A stretch of DNA of 64,000 bases from the NCBI GenBank assembly GCA_002706365.1, contig PALM01000032.1:62001-126000 (forward strand), in the 5' to 3' direction. This stretch comes from Flavobacteriales bacterium. Lineage in GTDB: Bacteria; Bacteroidota; Bacteroidia; Flavobacteriales_E; Vicingaceae. Every line of letters starts with the position of its first letter. Position 1 is the stretch's first letter. A model generated the notes under the pieces. The model ran no database searches, was not told the origin of the DNA, and saw nothing but the letters and a program-made list of their open reading frames with translations. The position numbers were made by a program, and so were the translations under genes. Positions 32,301 through 39,870 of this stretch are shown piece by piece.

Positions 32301-33491
32301 TGGGTCATTCAAAATTCCAATATCGTTTCTAAATGGTCTAAAAGAACCGCTAACACCTTGTCCTTTTACAGAATAAACATCATAAGTGAATTGAGTTGGA
32401 GACAAGTTGTTGACTGTTGAATTTAGCTCTACTTCTTTCTCACGATTAAAGTCTTTTATGTCCTGCAGTCTTGCATTCTCTGAATATAAATATCCATATG
32501 AAGGAGTGCTTTGATTTTGATTTGCCACCTCTTGGATTGTTTGTGACCCATTCAACCTTCCATTAGGATTCAATCCCCACGCTTCCCCTCCTATACTTCC
32601 AGAGAACGCATACTTCGTAGTTTTCATCCTCATAGATGAATATGGAGTGTATGACTCAACCCCTATTGGTAAAAAAGTAGCTGATGAGCTTATACTTCCT
32701 ACACTATTATTTTCTTTAGTTGTAACAGTATTCACTTTGCCATCTTTGCCTACTTCTTTATACTGGTTTAATGAATAACCAGCTGTTGTGCCAAAGCTTC
32801 TAGTTGTTTGTCCGGTCCTAGTACTAAAACCAGAACCAAATTGGCCCCCAATGCTCATTGTCCCAGGGCCAACTTGACGAGAATACTTTAAGCCTAAAGA
32901 GGTATTTGTTGATGCCCCATCTAGTGAACTTAAAGTAAATCCGACTTTTGCATTTGCTGATACCCCACCTGCAGGAGGAGTTGATACTCCTATTGAGTTG
33001 TCAATTGCTAGACCTAAACCCTGATAATTATTATAAATAAAAGAAACTCCACCAGAAGCAGAAAGTAACTCTTCTGCACCCAAAGCCTCCAATCCACCTC
33101 CTAGTCCAACTTTAGTGATTGTCATTTTCTTCATTGATGTAGTTGAGCTAATTGATTCTCCATTGAAATCGTCAGGAATCCCTCTCACTGACCTGCTAAT
33201 TGCTCCAACATTCAAACTCCATCCAAGACCTACCCAACTAGCTTCCTGTTCCATTCCAACACCGCTGTTGTATGCAATATTCACCGGATAACCTTCAATG
33301 TCTAAAAGTGGAATATTATATGAAAAGTCACCTGTAAATGGATCGACTAGTTCAGTAGTTCCAGCTGGTGTGAAAGCTGCCATTTCTGGCTGAGATGGTC
33401 CACTTCCAGCTATTAGAAACGGTGATTTAAAAATGTCAATAACGAATATGAGTAAAAGCGTAAGTGCCTTTATTTCTAGATGCTTTCTCAT
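26337..33491 (-). CDS. Giant RHS-system companion protein (2384 aa)
   Basis: This 2384-aa protein has a signal peptide (MRKHLEIKALTLLLIFVIDIF ...) and then a start typical of the first giant in Bacteroidota RHS pairs: FTPAGTTELVDPFTGDFSYN, GYPVNIAYNSGVGMEQEASW and VGLGWSLNVGAISRSVRG within the first 110 residues. This is a SpvB/TcaC-like or RHS-shell N-terminus. The middle is beta-rich with Gly/Ser-rich stretches. The last 60 residues are YD-like (YVYDVRSRRLIAKLDENNFA, TFYKYDPSGVP) and end in ISESRQSLHKK. No effector tip follows, so it probably serves as scaffold or carrier for the 3176-aa protein, to which it is translationally coupled. That role is inferred. It follows the 366-aa gene by 22 bases. 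Confidence 0.82.
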   Translation of the reverse strand: MRKHLEIKALTLLLIFVIDIFKSPFLIAGSGPSQPEMAAFTPAGTTELVDPFTGDFSYNIPLLDIEGYPVNIAYNSGVGMEQEASWVGLGWSLNVGAISRSVRGIPDDFNGESISSTTSMKKMTITKVGLGGGLEALGAEELLSASGGVSFIYNNYQGLGLAIDNSIGVSTPPAGGVSANAKVGFTLSSLDGASTNTSLGLKYSRQVGPGTMSIGGQFGSGFSTRTGQTTRSFGTTAGYSLNQYKEVGKDGKVNTVTTKENNSVGSISSSATFLPIGVESYTPYSSMRMKTTKYAFSGSIGGEAWGLNPNGRLNGSQTIQEVANQNQSTPSYGYLYSENARLQDIKDFNREKEVELNSTVNNLSPTQFTYDVYSVKGQGVSGSFRPFRNDIGILNDPSYSITASASDNFGGELGFGGYMHGGLSYSTLDDSRSYGTWVNGNNAGIQSFEPSSKDLKFENYYFKAAGDKTQINSKYFESLGGFEAVEFKLDGANLTNQIISSDNKQRTGLPSPPRKRKPRSKVFMTLTAEEAAIVAHDKYKSTEGSFYKGSFQEDTFPRVDGGIREAHHISQITQTNPDGESFVFGIPAYNRHKEEVSYATNYTSTNGIVPYSSDEASTSNSAGVDNFYNSISTPPYAHSYLLSAKLSPDYHDITGNGVSSDDPGNAYEFSYTKTSDNYNWRSPYSGSTYSKGFESNDLDQKASFTYGTKELWYLHTIQSKNQVAEFYISKRKDAVGVIGRAGGIGTNSNANSTYRLDSIRLYNKVDRMINKENAIPLKRVIFDYDYSLCDGIPSNIDGGGKLTLLSITTLNGNENIGKLSPYVFHYDENPDYNANSMDRWGSYQEASHNPLGLGNDIFPYSNQSISVSKSIDWASAWNLSRIELPKGGVIEVAYEQDDYAYVQDRKAMQMYPIVGAGKNTSVDSASISQLYDNTYLYFRRPKGLSSTASSTEVSNKLFGSASTDKLYFKVKTNIRRNKYEYVSGYINASGAGICSNDVNYCYIKLNGQSPNPVSKASWGYFRHNLFNVLYEQPNINDNGLESILKGMKAALGEVAQMFSGVESKLKENNVANYFKWKESFLRLNNVNGHKRGGGSRVSKIILNDRWNDMSGKGENAIYGQTYHYLTTNENNDTISSGVASYEPMIGNDENPFREPDPYVVVGSSGHIPAITAYQEKPYGESFFPGASVGYSNVEVRDVNFQKGKTSNRITEHKFYTAKEFPVIVKSTSLEPYDNPDTRTPFSFPFSNQKRTSVFAASQGFSIILNDMHGKPRSSIDYGLRLDTLNGLPTITKKKNSGTIYHYNVTPEGENYRVRNGATMLTNEGKVKFDSLGIDFDIAIDSRESRYTTQSNSSQLNVDIIPTPFFGAPVAIPIPLANFLTQEKITKSLTITKVIQQYGLIDYVEQVTDQYSTSKRNITYDGRTGEVLLTQNTNEYGKELFNYTIPSHSVKGQDRMGAAYKNSGYSFSPIPDDNSDCNPNDDSYYGTSAVHGDEVLIKTEKTLETNARKGWIKMIHEYDRPSIVEPCTDSIYDRMFTMWHQGDFANNLIRYEDTTIKGYRGQLLEKAIIYPLKDHFQQSYSIVINNLKKHRTSDWIFSPKGYLRPSTAFSHYCNPPFSFDTQTNQFETGYWYDIVRNVEGRNWTTFASGALPPNDTTIRWPKGLQCSNCWSGPPRVQSGLVTLDLSGEVNDIPAAYFDLIFDFNSPINASLESSIVMDNRSDTTITVEYNACIETDDMRDGFLDYFYEPLYGRYNTAYVNGIYPGYYNPIKDPYEFKSQTFFRIEKNSELSTLLSQEQLYLIKHYYLDSDQKLDSAYYVERGRGHNDYTLPDELRIKNCEFDYLPYDYEVWENMYLMPTIYNTSLAYCPSTYQVLDREGNPITGLNEDDELKVIRSGNRNMLSESNGVINSSKNPIKTDANNDNAYAGIESDLNAINFYQIGGANYLDSLPPDNSYSFTANEFIRGNTGKFHVDSTYSFIGSRYQKNSIELSIDGYYEQLPSLWVWDECKKLNDDPPFTLTGGSSSGWNFLNAITSSSSNGSPQEVVNNLGLYTSKVIDHANSVKVVASNSKRNSIAFDDFEEYTYLQSDGILNDNRFMVIKDAAINDTDQTILLNSHSEDYRLISFPDLKEVVTGIGHTGNASLFLKGSNPYITEDITVSSSYALNDPLLNYSVGDTLSTASDSITFDYDSLVSAYSNSFLLDKSPSLLTQINAVDSTYHTIQLGPTIKNGNFTPDSGVYTISVWVKEMVSPSSPFSGISPFIEIIDSSGSRQINIKSQSIDGWYKLEGNFTYNSNINLQIRLHGGNWGTFYDDLRIHPYQSNINSYVYDVRSRRLIAKLDENNFATFYKYDPSGVPSQIQRETTNGRITISESRQSLHKKTIN

Positions 33492-33513
33492 TGTTAAGCT
33501 GCTTGTAATGGAG

Positions 33514-34614
33514 TTAATCTATAAAATCTGGATTGATGTAGGTGAGAACAAGTGATTTGGATACTCCAGACTTGGATGATTCAAATACAATCTTATATTT
33601 CTTCTTATGTCTAAGATATACCTGATCATATAGATCTAATTCAAAGGAATTGGTACCTATACTAAGGTCAAATCGACTCTCATTTAGATCATATAGTTTT
33701 GACCCATCTAAAGAATACAATTTGACTTTCAATCTCTCTGATTGGTTGGTTTCAATTTTGAACTTAAAATTGCCTATTGCATATAAATCTGAACCATTAT
33801 CAACCCTATTTAGGTCTATATATGAGGTCCTATTTGGTATAAGGCTATCAGGAGAATTCTCATCGTATTTGAATTCCCATATTTCAGATCTAACTTCATC
33901 ACCTTTCCCTACCATCATTGAAACCTGCCAGGCATATCGTTCACCTTCTTCTAGGCTTGGTGCATCTGACGGATATTCCATTGAGTTTGAGTTTATATTA
34001 GAAATCTTCATATACGGAGTATTCCTCCTTATAGCTTGATATTTTGATTGCTTTCCATCGATTTTTACCAATGTGATTCTGTATTCAGCATTTGGATTTT
34101 GGGCATCCATCCAGCTAAATATTGGCCTCTCCATTCCTATAGTTGAGTTGTCTACTGGATAAATACTAGATAAATTAGAAAAATCAGAAAGTGAATACTC
34201 AACACATTCTTCAATAGGCTGAAGTGTTTCATTTAGAAAAACCGATTTGATACATAATAAATAGTCAGATGGAGGCAACTGTTTTCCATTTAATTCAAAA
34301 TGTCTTTCAATACTTGGGTTGATATAGGTTGTATTGGGATTAAATCCCCCATTTCGGATGCTTAATGATTGAAAGGAGTTCAGATTAATACTCAATTCTT
34401 GCTTCCATAATGATTCACCTGATCTGCTTCTAAGCTCTGCCTCTAGTTTGAGATTGTAGTTTTTATTTGATTGGTTTATTATACTCAAACTAAAAAGTGA
34501 GCTTACTCTTGGAGATAGGGCAGGATCAATCATCAGTTTGATCCCTTGAGAAAAGATTACATTGCAGCTAAAAAAAAGGCATAAAAAGATAAGGCCCCTA
34601 AATTGGGAGTTCAT
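33514..34614 (-). CDS. Secreted accessory protein of the RHS operon (366 aa)
   Basis: This is the first gene of the minus-strand RHS operon. It encodes 366 aa with a signal peptide (MNSQFRGLIFLCLFFSCNVIFSQ). The mature part seems to be two or three beta-sandwich domains. The middle one has a fibronectin-like pattern: RPIFSWMDAQNPNAEYRITLV, LEEGERYAWQVSMMVG and SEIWEFKYD. Proteins with this SEIWxF block occur next to giant Bacteroidota surface and RHS proteins. A chaperone-like or surface-binding role is possible. No enzyme motif is visible. Its promoter should lie in the 116-base gap shared with the divergent 852-aa gene. Confidence 0.65.
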   Translation of the reverse strand: MNSQFRGLIFLCLFFSCNVIFSQGIKLMIDPALSPRVSSLFSLSIINQSNKNYNLKLEAELRSRSGESLWKQELSINLNSFQSLSIRNGGFNPNTTYINPSIERHFELNGKQLPPSDYLLCIKSVFLNETLQPIEECVEYSLSDFSNLSSIYPVDNSTIGMERPIFSWMDAQNPNAEYRITLVKIDGKQSKYQAIRRNTPYMKISNINSNSMEYPSDAPSLEEGERYAWQVSMMVGKGDEVRSEIWEFKYDENSPDSLIPNRTSYIDLNRVDNGSDLYAIGNFKFKIETNQSERLKVKLYSLDGSKLYDLNESRFDLSIGTNSFELDLYDQVYLRHKKKYKIVFESSKSGVSKSLVLTYINPDFID

Positions 34615-34730
34615 ACGAAGCTTGTTTAGATTTAATAATGCCTCAATATATAAAAACTTTTAAAATCAAAAAATTTGTTAACAAAATGATAAGATAGAAT
34701 CCTACAATTTAATCTAGATTTATCAATTCT

Positions 34731-37289
34731 GTGAAAGCACTTTTTCTGCAAATACTACTTCTTGGATATACGGCTTTGGTAGCACAAAGTGATAAGTCCT
34801 TCAGGGTTAGCTACATACTTAGTGATGAAGCAAGTATCTCATGCCAAATAAAAACTTCCAACTATTCTTCAGAATATCTATTGGATATTGGATTTAGTCT
34901 GCTAGATACTAATGGATTTGTTTTAACAGATACTATCATACAGAAGTATCATGTAAAACAAGGTTTGACAAGTAAGCATTTTGAGATCGTTGTACCTAAA
35001 CAATTGATCTATCCGGAAAGTAAGATTCTAGTGATTTGTAATTATAAAACATCAGGTTCAGATTCAGTACTCAATAGTTTTAAGAGAAATATTACCATTC
35101 CGATAGAATTCTTTGAGCCGATTAATTATGCTGATTCATATTGGGTATCACAAACAAATTCTCCTCTAGGGATTGAGTATAAATCTTATGAAATTGATAC
35201 ATCTGGGATTTATCAAAAGATTATATATAAAAATGAAGTAACTGTTGCTGCATACGATACAATCAGCATTGAAGAAATAATTGTGGAAGAGCCTTTACTT
35301 AACCAATTAGTAGTTATAAGATATAGTATTAACGGCAGTAGTAAAATAGACAGTCTGTATTACATCGACGGCTTCTTCAATAATTATAATAGAAATTCTC
35401 AGGAGGTTGTTTATCTAGATTCCCTTAAACCAAGAAATCTTAAAATAGATGGGAATTTCTATCTGGAGCAAAACTCATTTAATAAAGCGCCAAGACATTC
35501 GGGTGGTTTAATCTACCCAAACACTTATTTAAGAAGTCAGGTATCAGTAGAACTGTATGGAATCCCTTTCGATTTTCAATATTCTTACAACAGTTCAGAA
35601 GCAATTGATCAAAATTTTAGGAACTTTTTAAGCTTCAGGTTCAATGCAGATCAATATTTAAAAAATCTTGAATCAAATCTTCCAGATAGAAAGCAGAGAG
35701 AAGAATTAATCTCTGCCATAGAAGCCAATATGGAAAAAAACAATGAAGTAATAAAAAGATTAGAAAATATTAAGCAAATAGAGGAAAGATACCCTCCAAA
35801 CTTTGTTAATATCGACAGCATTTTAAATGCAAATAAAGAGCAATTAGCTTTTAGTGACTCTCTATCTATAGACTCAAACTTGAATCCACACTATCCCTCG
35901 AAAACAATAGTAAACAATGAAAATGACTCTATCAATTATTACATCGATAGATTCAAGCAGTCGAATGAACAACTAAAGAAACGGCAAAATTTACTGCAAG
36001 AAAAAAATTTAACCTCATTAGATAGAAAAACACTTATTGAAAACTCTGATAGATCTGTTGCCACCTTTTCCAGAATTAAAAATTTTGAAATTGGTAACAT
36101 ATACCCTTATAGAGGACAATATAGTATAAGAGATGTTGAAATTAAAGGAGGTGAACTTGAGTTTTACCTATTAGAAAAGACCTCTATTAGTCTCCTCTAT
36201 GGGAGATTGAATGAGTTTCAAGCATTGAATCTAGCACAATTAAATCCAAACATAGAAGTAAAGTCCATAGGTATTAATCATGAAATAGAAGAACTTAAAA
36301 TAGGAGTCAATTATCTGAATTTTAAAGATGTTAGCAAGCTTAAAGAAAACGAAGGCGGCAAATATGAATATAACTTGTTCAGCTTAAGCTCTTCACTTAA
36401 TTTATTTAATCGACTTGATTTAAATTTTGAGATGAACACCTATCAAAATACTACTTCTCAGACTACGATTAATACTGATAACTTTATTGAAGAGTCTGCA
36501 CTGCATGGAGTAATTGAATATTCAGTTAATAAGCATATTACATTGGATTTTAATACAGATCGAGTTGGTAAAAATTACCAAAGTGATGGGGTATATTTCT
36601 TAATAAAGGATTTGTGGCAGAATGAGATTGGGATTAAATTGAGGTTACTTAAGAACAAAGTACTTGTAAGAGCTGGACATAGAATTCAAGAAAGAAATTA
36701 TTCAAATGAGGAATTAAAAAATAAAAGAGAACAGCAATTCTATGATCTAAATACAAATTTTAGACGGTATCCTAACCTTGGAATTACTCATTCGCCAATG
36801 ACAATGGAGATTGCTAATAAATTAGATACCTCATTTAGTAATCTAACAGCAAATTCAACTGTGACAATTGCTAGATTATACTACAATCTTAAAATTAGAA
36901 CGACTCACTATTTTGCTTCTACACTGTACAATGAAATTCATTTCGATCAGGAAGACATCTCAGCATCACAAAGAGGAACTCAGAATCTATTCTCAATCAG
37001 ATCGACTAATTATACTTTATCATTCACCACTGCATTCAATGAACTATATGAGCAATTACGATTCTGCTCAATAAGTGGGAAGAAAAAGTTGAGCACCAAA
37101 CTATCTATATCACTTTTCTACACACATAATTTCGAAAATCAAATTCAATTTTATACTGACATTACTAGGGCCAAGTTGAATTATAAAATACTTAAGAATA
37201 TGTGGTCGGGAGTTGGTTCTTCAATACTATTTTCAGACAAACAATCACCTAGCTATGGTGGGACGTTTAATGTCTTCTATTCATTTTAG
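34731..37289 (+). CDS. Outer-membrane beta-barrel-type protein, divergent from the RHS operon
   Basis: This 852-aa protein starts with GTG and has a signal peptide (MKALFLQILLLGYTALVAQ). Residues 20-300 are beta-sandwich-like, 300-450 are helical and Lys/Glu-rich (probable coiled coil), and 450-852 alternate polar and hydrophobic residues as in barrel strands. The protein ends in FNVFYSF, a terminal aromatic as in outer-membrane barrels. The block LRSQVSVELYGIPFDFQYSY resembles proteins seen beside giant RHS genes in this phylum. Divergent transcription from a 116-base shared promoter region suggests joint control with the RHS operon. An export or anchoring role is inferred. Confidence 0.65.
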   Translation: MKALFLQILLLGYTALVAQSDKSFRVSYILSDEASISCQIKTSNYSSEYLLDIGFSLLDTNGFVLTDTIIQKYHVKQGLTSKHFEIVVPKQLIYPESKILVICNYKTSGSDSVLNSFKRNITIPIEFFEPINYADSYWVSQTNSPLGIEYKSYEIDTSGIYQKIIYKNEVTVAAYDTISIEEIIVEEPLLNQLVVIRYSINGSSKIDSLYYIDGFFNNYNRNSQEVVYLDSLKPRNLKIDGNFYLEQNSFNKAPRHSGGLIYPNTYLRSQVSVELYGIPFDFQYSYNSSEAIDQNFRNFLSFRFNADQYLKNLESNLPDRKQREELISAIEANMEKNNEVIKRLENIKQIEERYPPNFVNIDSILNANKEQLAFSDSLSIDSNLNPHYPSKTIVNNENDSINYYIDRFKQSNEQLKKRQNLLQEKNLTSLDRKTLIENSDRSVATFSRIKNFEIGNIYPYRGQYSIRDVEIKGGELEFYLLEKTSISLLYGRLNEFQALNLAQLNPNIEVKSIGINHEIEELKIGVNYLNFKDVSKLKENEGGKYEYNLFSLSSSLNLFNRLDLNFEMNTYQNTTSQTTINTDNFIEESALHGVIEYSVNKHITLDFNTDRVGKNYQSDGVYFLIKDLWQNEIGIKLRLLKNKVLVRAGHRIQERNYSNEELKNKREQQFYDLNTNFRRYPNLGITHSPMTMEIANKLDTSFSNLTANSTVTIARLYYNLKIRTTHYFASTLYNEIHFDQEDISASQRGTQNLFSIRSTNYTLSFTTAFNELYEQLRFCSISGKKKLSTKLSISLFYTHNFENQIQFYTDITRAKLNYKILKNMWSGVGSSILFSDKQSPSYGGTFNVFYSF

Positions 37290-37416
37290 GAAACTCAGTA
37301 ATTGAGGCATTTAATTAAGGTCTACTTCTCAAACTTTGAGCTTTCCCATTATAAATAGCAGTTGATAAATTATCATTTATTTGGAAAGAGCACTTTATAA
37401 AATAGGATTGGACATT

Positions 37417-38325
37417 TCAATTGTAGTCCTTTTTGAATAATGTTAGAAATTTTTCATAGAACTCTAGATACTTAGCTTTATCATTTCCGTTAACAACAAT
37501 TTCTTGTACTTCTACACCTAAAGCAATTAGCACACCTTTTCTAGCATCATCGATATTATGGGTATAAAAAACAACTTTATTATTAAGTTTATTCTTCCAC
37601 TTTGGATCTCTAAGCATTCTTGCTCTCTTATTTAAGACCCACCATAAATCAATTTCACTATAATCAAGTGTTAGACCAATAATATGAACATTAGCATTGA
37701 AGAATTGATCAATCCAAGAAGTGTTTTTGAAATTATTATTTTGATGTTTTGAGAATATAGTTGGTTCTATGATCTCTTTGCCATTTATAATGTGGTTATA
37801 TGACCCCTTAATATAATTATTGATTTTCCCAACTGATCCGCTATAATGATCTAACCCTAGCATTATTGATGGGGGCCTTTCAATTTCCCCATGAATATGC
37901 CAGAGATATTTTTTTGAATTTGAGTTTGTTAACACCTTCTTCCTTCTGATACTGTATATCTTTTCTGTGCTTTCATTCTCAATACTAATTTCATGATTAG
38001 ATTTAATTGTATTAAGAAAGCCAAAGTCATAATTAGTAGTAAGGTAGTGGTCTATATTTAGTTTATATATCTCATTATATAAATCATGATTTGACATTTT
38101 CCTGAGAAGTTTGGCAATTTTTACTTTAGTTTTTTCTTCATCTCTTGTAAGATCTCCAAGAATTGGAGGTGATTCTAAAACAATACGTTCATATACCATT
38201 GTATTTGGTAGGTCTCCGGATGAAAATTTCCTATTGCCCATTAAAGAATTAAGCAATTTATCCCATGATATATTATTATCATTTAATCTATTAATTCCGT
38301 TCCCGAATAGTATTGTATTATTCAC
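37417..38325 (-). CDS. SIR2-like domain protein, probable NAD-targeting defence effector
   Basis: This 302-aa protein has the SIR2-like set: ILFGNGINRL at residues 5-14, LTTNYD at 95-100, WHIHGEIERPPSIMLG at 142-157, and IIGLTLDYSEIDLWWVL at 215-231. In this branch the Asn of TTNYD and the His of HIHG are the usual catalytic candidates. Many SIR2-like proteins in defence loci consume NAD+ on phage infection. No extra sensor domain is visible, since the protein is little longer than the domain itself. It follows the DUF2971 gene by seven bases on the same strand, so the two form an operon and DUF2971 may supply sensing. NADase activity is inferred. Confidence 0.8.
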   Translation of the reverse strand: MNNTILFGNGINRLNDNNISWDKLLNSLMGNRKFSSGDLPNTMVYERIVLESPPILGDLTRDEEKTKVKIAKLLRKMSNHDLYNEIYKLNIDHYLTTNYDFGFLNTIKSNHEISIENESTEKIYSIRRKKVLTNSNSKKYLWHIHGEIERPPSIMLGLDHYSGSVGKINNYIKGSYNHIINGKEIIEPTIFSKHQNNNFKNTSWIDQFFNANVHIIGLTLDYSEIDLWWVLNKRARMLRDPKWKNKLNNKVVFYTHNIDDARKGVLIALGVEVQEIVVNGNDKAKYLEFYEKFLTLFKKDYN

Positions 38326-38332
38326 AGTTATG

Positions 38333-39145
38333 TCAATTTAGTAGTTTCCTAGAAACTTTAAACTTAAAGGGAACTTGTTCAATTTGATAGACAGGCTTTC
38401 TCTTTTCATTTGCTAGCTGAATAATGTGCTGTTTGCAATCCTCAGGTGCTCTTACCCCAATGATGTATTCAGCTATAAAGCTATCTGGAATTATGCATAT
38501 TCTTCCCTCAGGTGTTGGTATATGAGGATGAAACATCTTAATTATTCTATATTCTTTTTCATAGCTCCAATCGCTTGATTTATGATGAGTAAGATCAAAT
38601 GATTTTATGAGTGTCAATTCATCTAAAGGTGATCTTTCAGGATATTCATCCTCATTACTATATTGAACCTTTCCTCCTACAATAAACTCTCCAGAGCTTC
38701 TTAATTTTTCTTCAAAAATGCCAAGACAAAATCCTGTATGGCTCTTTGAATAATGAGACCACATAAGAATACTGTCCCATCTCTCACTAAATGATATAAC
38801 TCCTAAATAATCTGACTGCTTTTGGTAAAAGTTTTCATTAAACTCTTTTTGAAACCCATCAATATCGTTTTCCAGTCTATCATCTAATACATTCATCCTT
38901 TCCTCAAGATTCATTCCTGATTTTTCAAATAAATCAAATCCAGCAATTGCAGTTTTATTGACCCACTCCTCTTTTTTCACCTTAGTATCTAGCAATCTAA
39001 AATTGGGAGGAATGTAACAGTCGAATGGATCGTTAAAGCTTAATGGAGAGGCCAAAAAAAGTTGATTTCTAATTAATAAATTTCGATGAAATTGATTAGT
39101 GTAATCCCTGTATTTATAAATAATTTCTGGATAGTTTTTTCTCAT
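38333..39145 (-). CDS. DUF2971 family protein, operon partner of the SIR2-like gene
   Basis: This 270-aa protein matches DUF2971. The N-terminal block IIYKYRDYTNQFHRNLL then LFLASPLSFNDPFDC (residues 8-43) and the middle ISFSERWDSILMWSHYSKSH then TGFCLGI (about 126-152) are the family hallmarks. DUF2971 proteins are widespread, soluble and of unknown activity, and they often lie beside mobile or defence genes. There is no signal peptide. Seven bases separate its stop codon from the SIR2-like start, and it is the promoter-proximal gene. A sensor or regulator role for the SIR2 effector is a hypothesis from the gene order only. Confidence 0.8.
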   Translation of the reverse strand: MRKNYPEIIYKYRDYTNQFHRNLLIRNQLFLASPLSFNDPFDCYIPPNFRLLDTKVKKEEWVNKTAIAGFDLFEKSGMNLEERMNVLDDRLENDIDGFQKEFNENFYQKQSDYLGVISFSERWDSILMWSHYSKSHTGFCLGIFEEKLRSSGEFIVGGKVQYSNEDEYPERSPLDELTLIKSFDLTHHKSSDWSYEKEYRIIKMFHPHIPTPEGRICIIPDSFIAEYIIGVRAPEDCKQHIIQLANEKRKPVYQIEQVPFKFKVSRKLLN

Positions 39146-39326
39146 AATTAATCAACCTTCTCAATCTCTTTACTTTAACATTATGACTAAATCATTTTCT
39201 AATTTAAGTAAGAAGCTGCTAATCCGAACGGTCAAAAAAGATAATTGAATCTTCTAAAATAAACAGTTGATTCCAATTATGCTATAGAATGATTATTCTG
39301 TGCAAGTACCACCAACCTAAATAACA

Positions 39327-39360
39327 CCCCCCCATCAATTGATGGGGGAAACTCCCCCCC
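39327..39360. repeat. C/G-run palindrome with two competing hairpins
   Basis: CCCCCATCAATTGATGGGGG (39329-39348) is a perfect 20-base palindrome. The same GGGGG can instead pair with the C-run at 39353-39360 across AAACT. The runs stand out sharply in AT-rich DNA and lie upstream of the gene at 39465. The two hairpins are mutually exclusive. The element may be a protein-binding site, an attenuator or a slippage-prone tract; the sequence does not decide. Confidence 0.6.
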
Positions 39361-39464
39361 CCTTATTTCTGAGGAAATTGTTAATGAAAGTCAAGGTGAT
39401 AGCTGGTGGAAGTTATCATTTCTTCAGTTTATTCAATTGGGAGAAATACCAAAAAATAATAGAA

Positions 39465-39821
39465 ATGGTAACAGTAAAAAAGTATGAAAAGAGGACTTCA
39501 CAGTCTGGTAATGAATATTTTCTCTTAACTGTAGAAGGGAATATTGAATTTAAGACTACTGAAAATGGTTCAACATTCATCAATCGCAAAAAGGCATACA
39601 TTGCCACTATGCTTGATGAGGAGTCTTGTAAACAGCTTGTTGGAATGCAACTTAAAGGAGACATTCAGAAAGTAGAATGTGAGCCTTATCAAATCCAAAA
39701 AGCTAATGGTGAAATAAAAACCTTGAATCATAGGTACCAATTCATCCCACAAAATGAATCTGATCCTATTAGGATTGAAGCTAAAATGGAAACATTCTCA
39801 GAGAATGGAGTGCCTTCCTAG
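39465..39821 (+). CDS. Small conserved mobile-element protein (118 aa)
   Basis: ATG at 39465 gives a 118-aa protein that starts MVTVKKYEKRTSQSGNEYFL. In-frame starts further up exist (ATG at 39384, TTG at 39339), but the added stretch looks like promoter DNA and the TTG lies inside the palindrome. The protein is beta-rich: a five-strand pattern with GNIEFKTTENG, KKAYIATMLDEESCKQLVG and EPYQIQKANGEIKTLNHRYQ. The size and pattern recall small OB-like proteins of Bacteroidota elements, but I cannot name a family. It is followed by a terminator and a RadC-like gene, so it seems to be part of the element's right-end backbone. Confidence 0.6.
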   Translation: MVTVKKYEKRTSQSGNEYFLLTVEGNIEFKTTENGSTFINRKKAYIATMLDEESCKQLVGMQLKGDIQKVECEPYQIQKANGEIKTLNHRYQFIPQNESDPIRIEAKMETFSENGVPS

Positions 39822-39832
39822 TGTATACTGAG

Positions 39833-39857
39833 AGCCTGCCAAACGGCGGGCTTTTTT
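39833..39857 (+). terminator. Rho-independent terminator before the RadC-like gene
   Basis: AGCCTGCC and GGCGGGCT pair (one G-U) around AAAC, followed by TTTTT. It lies 12 bases after the 118-aa gene and only 14 before the next ATG, so it may act as an attenuator for that gene. Confidence 0.75.
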
Positions 39858-39870
39858 AATTTCCTTTATA

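Noticed and set aside
39339-39464. Longer N-terminus of the 118-aa gene (TTG at 39339 or ATG at 39384)
   Set aside because: The TTG lies inside the palindrome, and the added stretch looks like leader DNA. ATG at 39384 remains possible.
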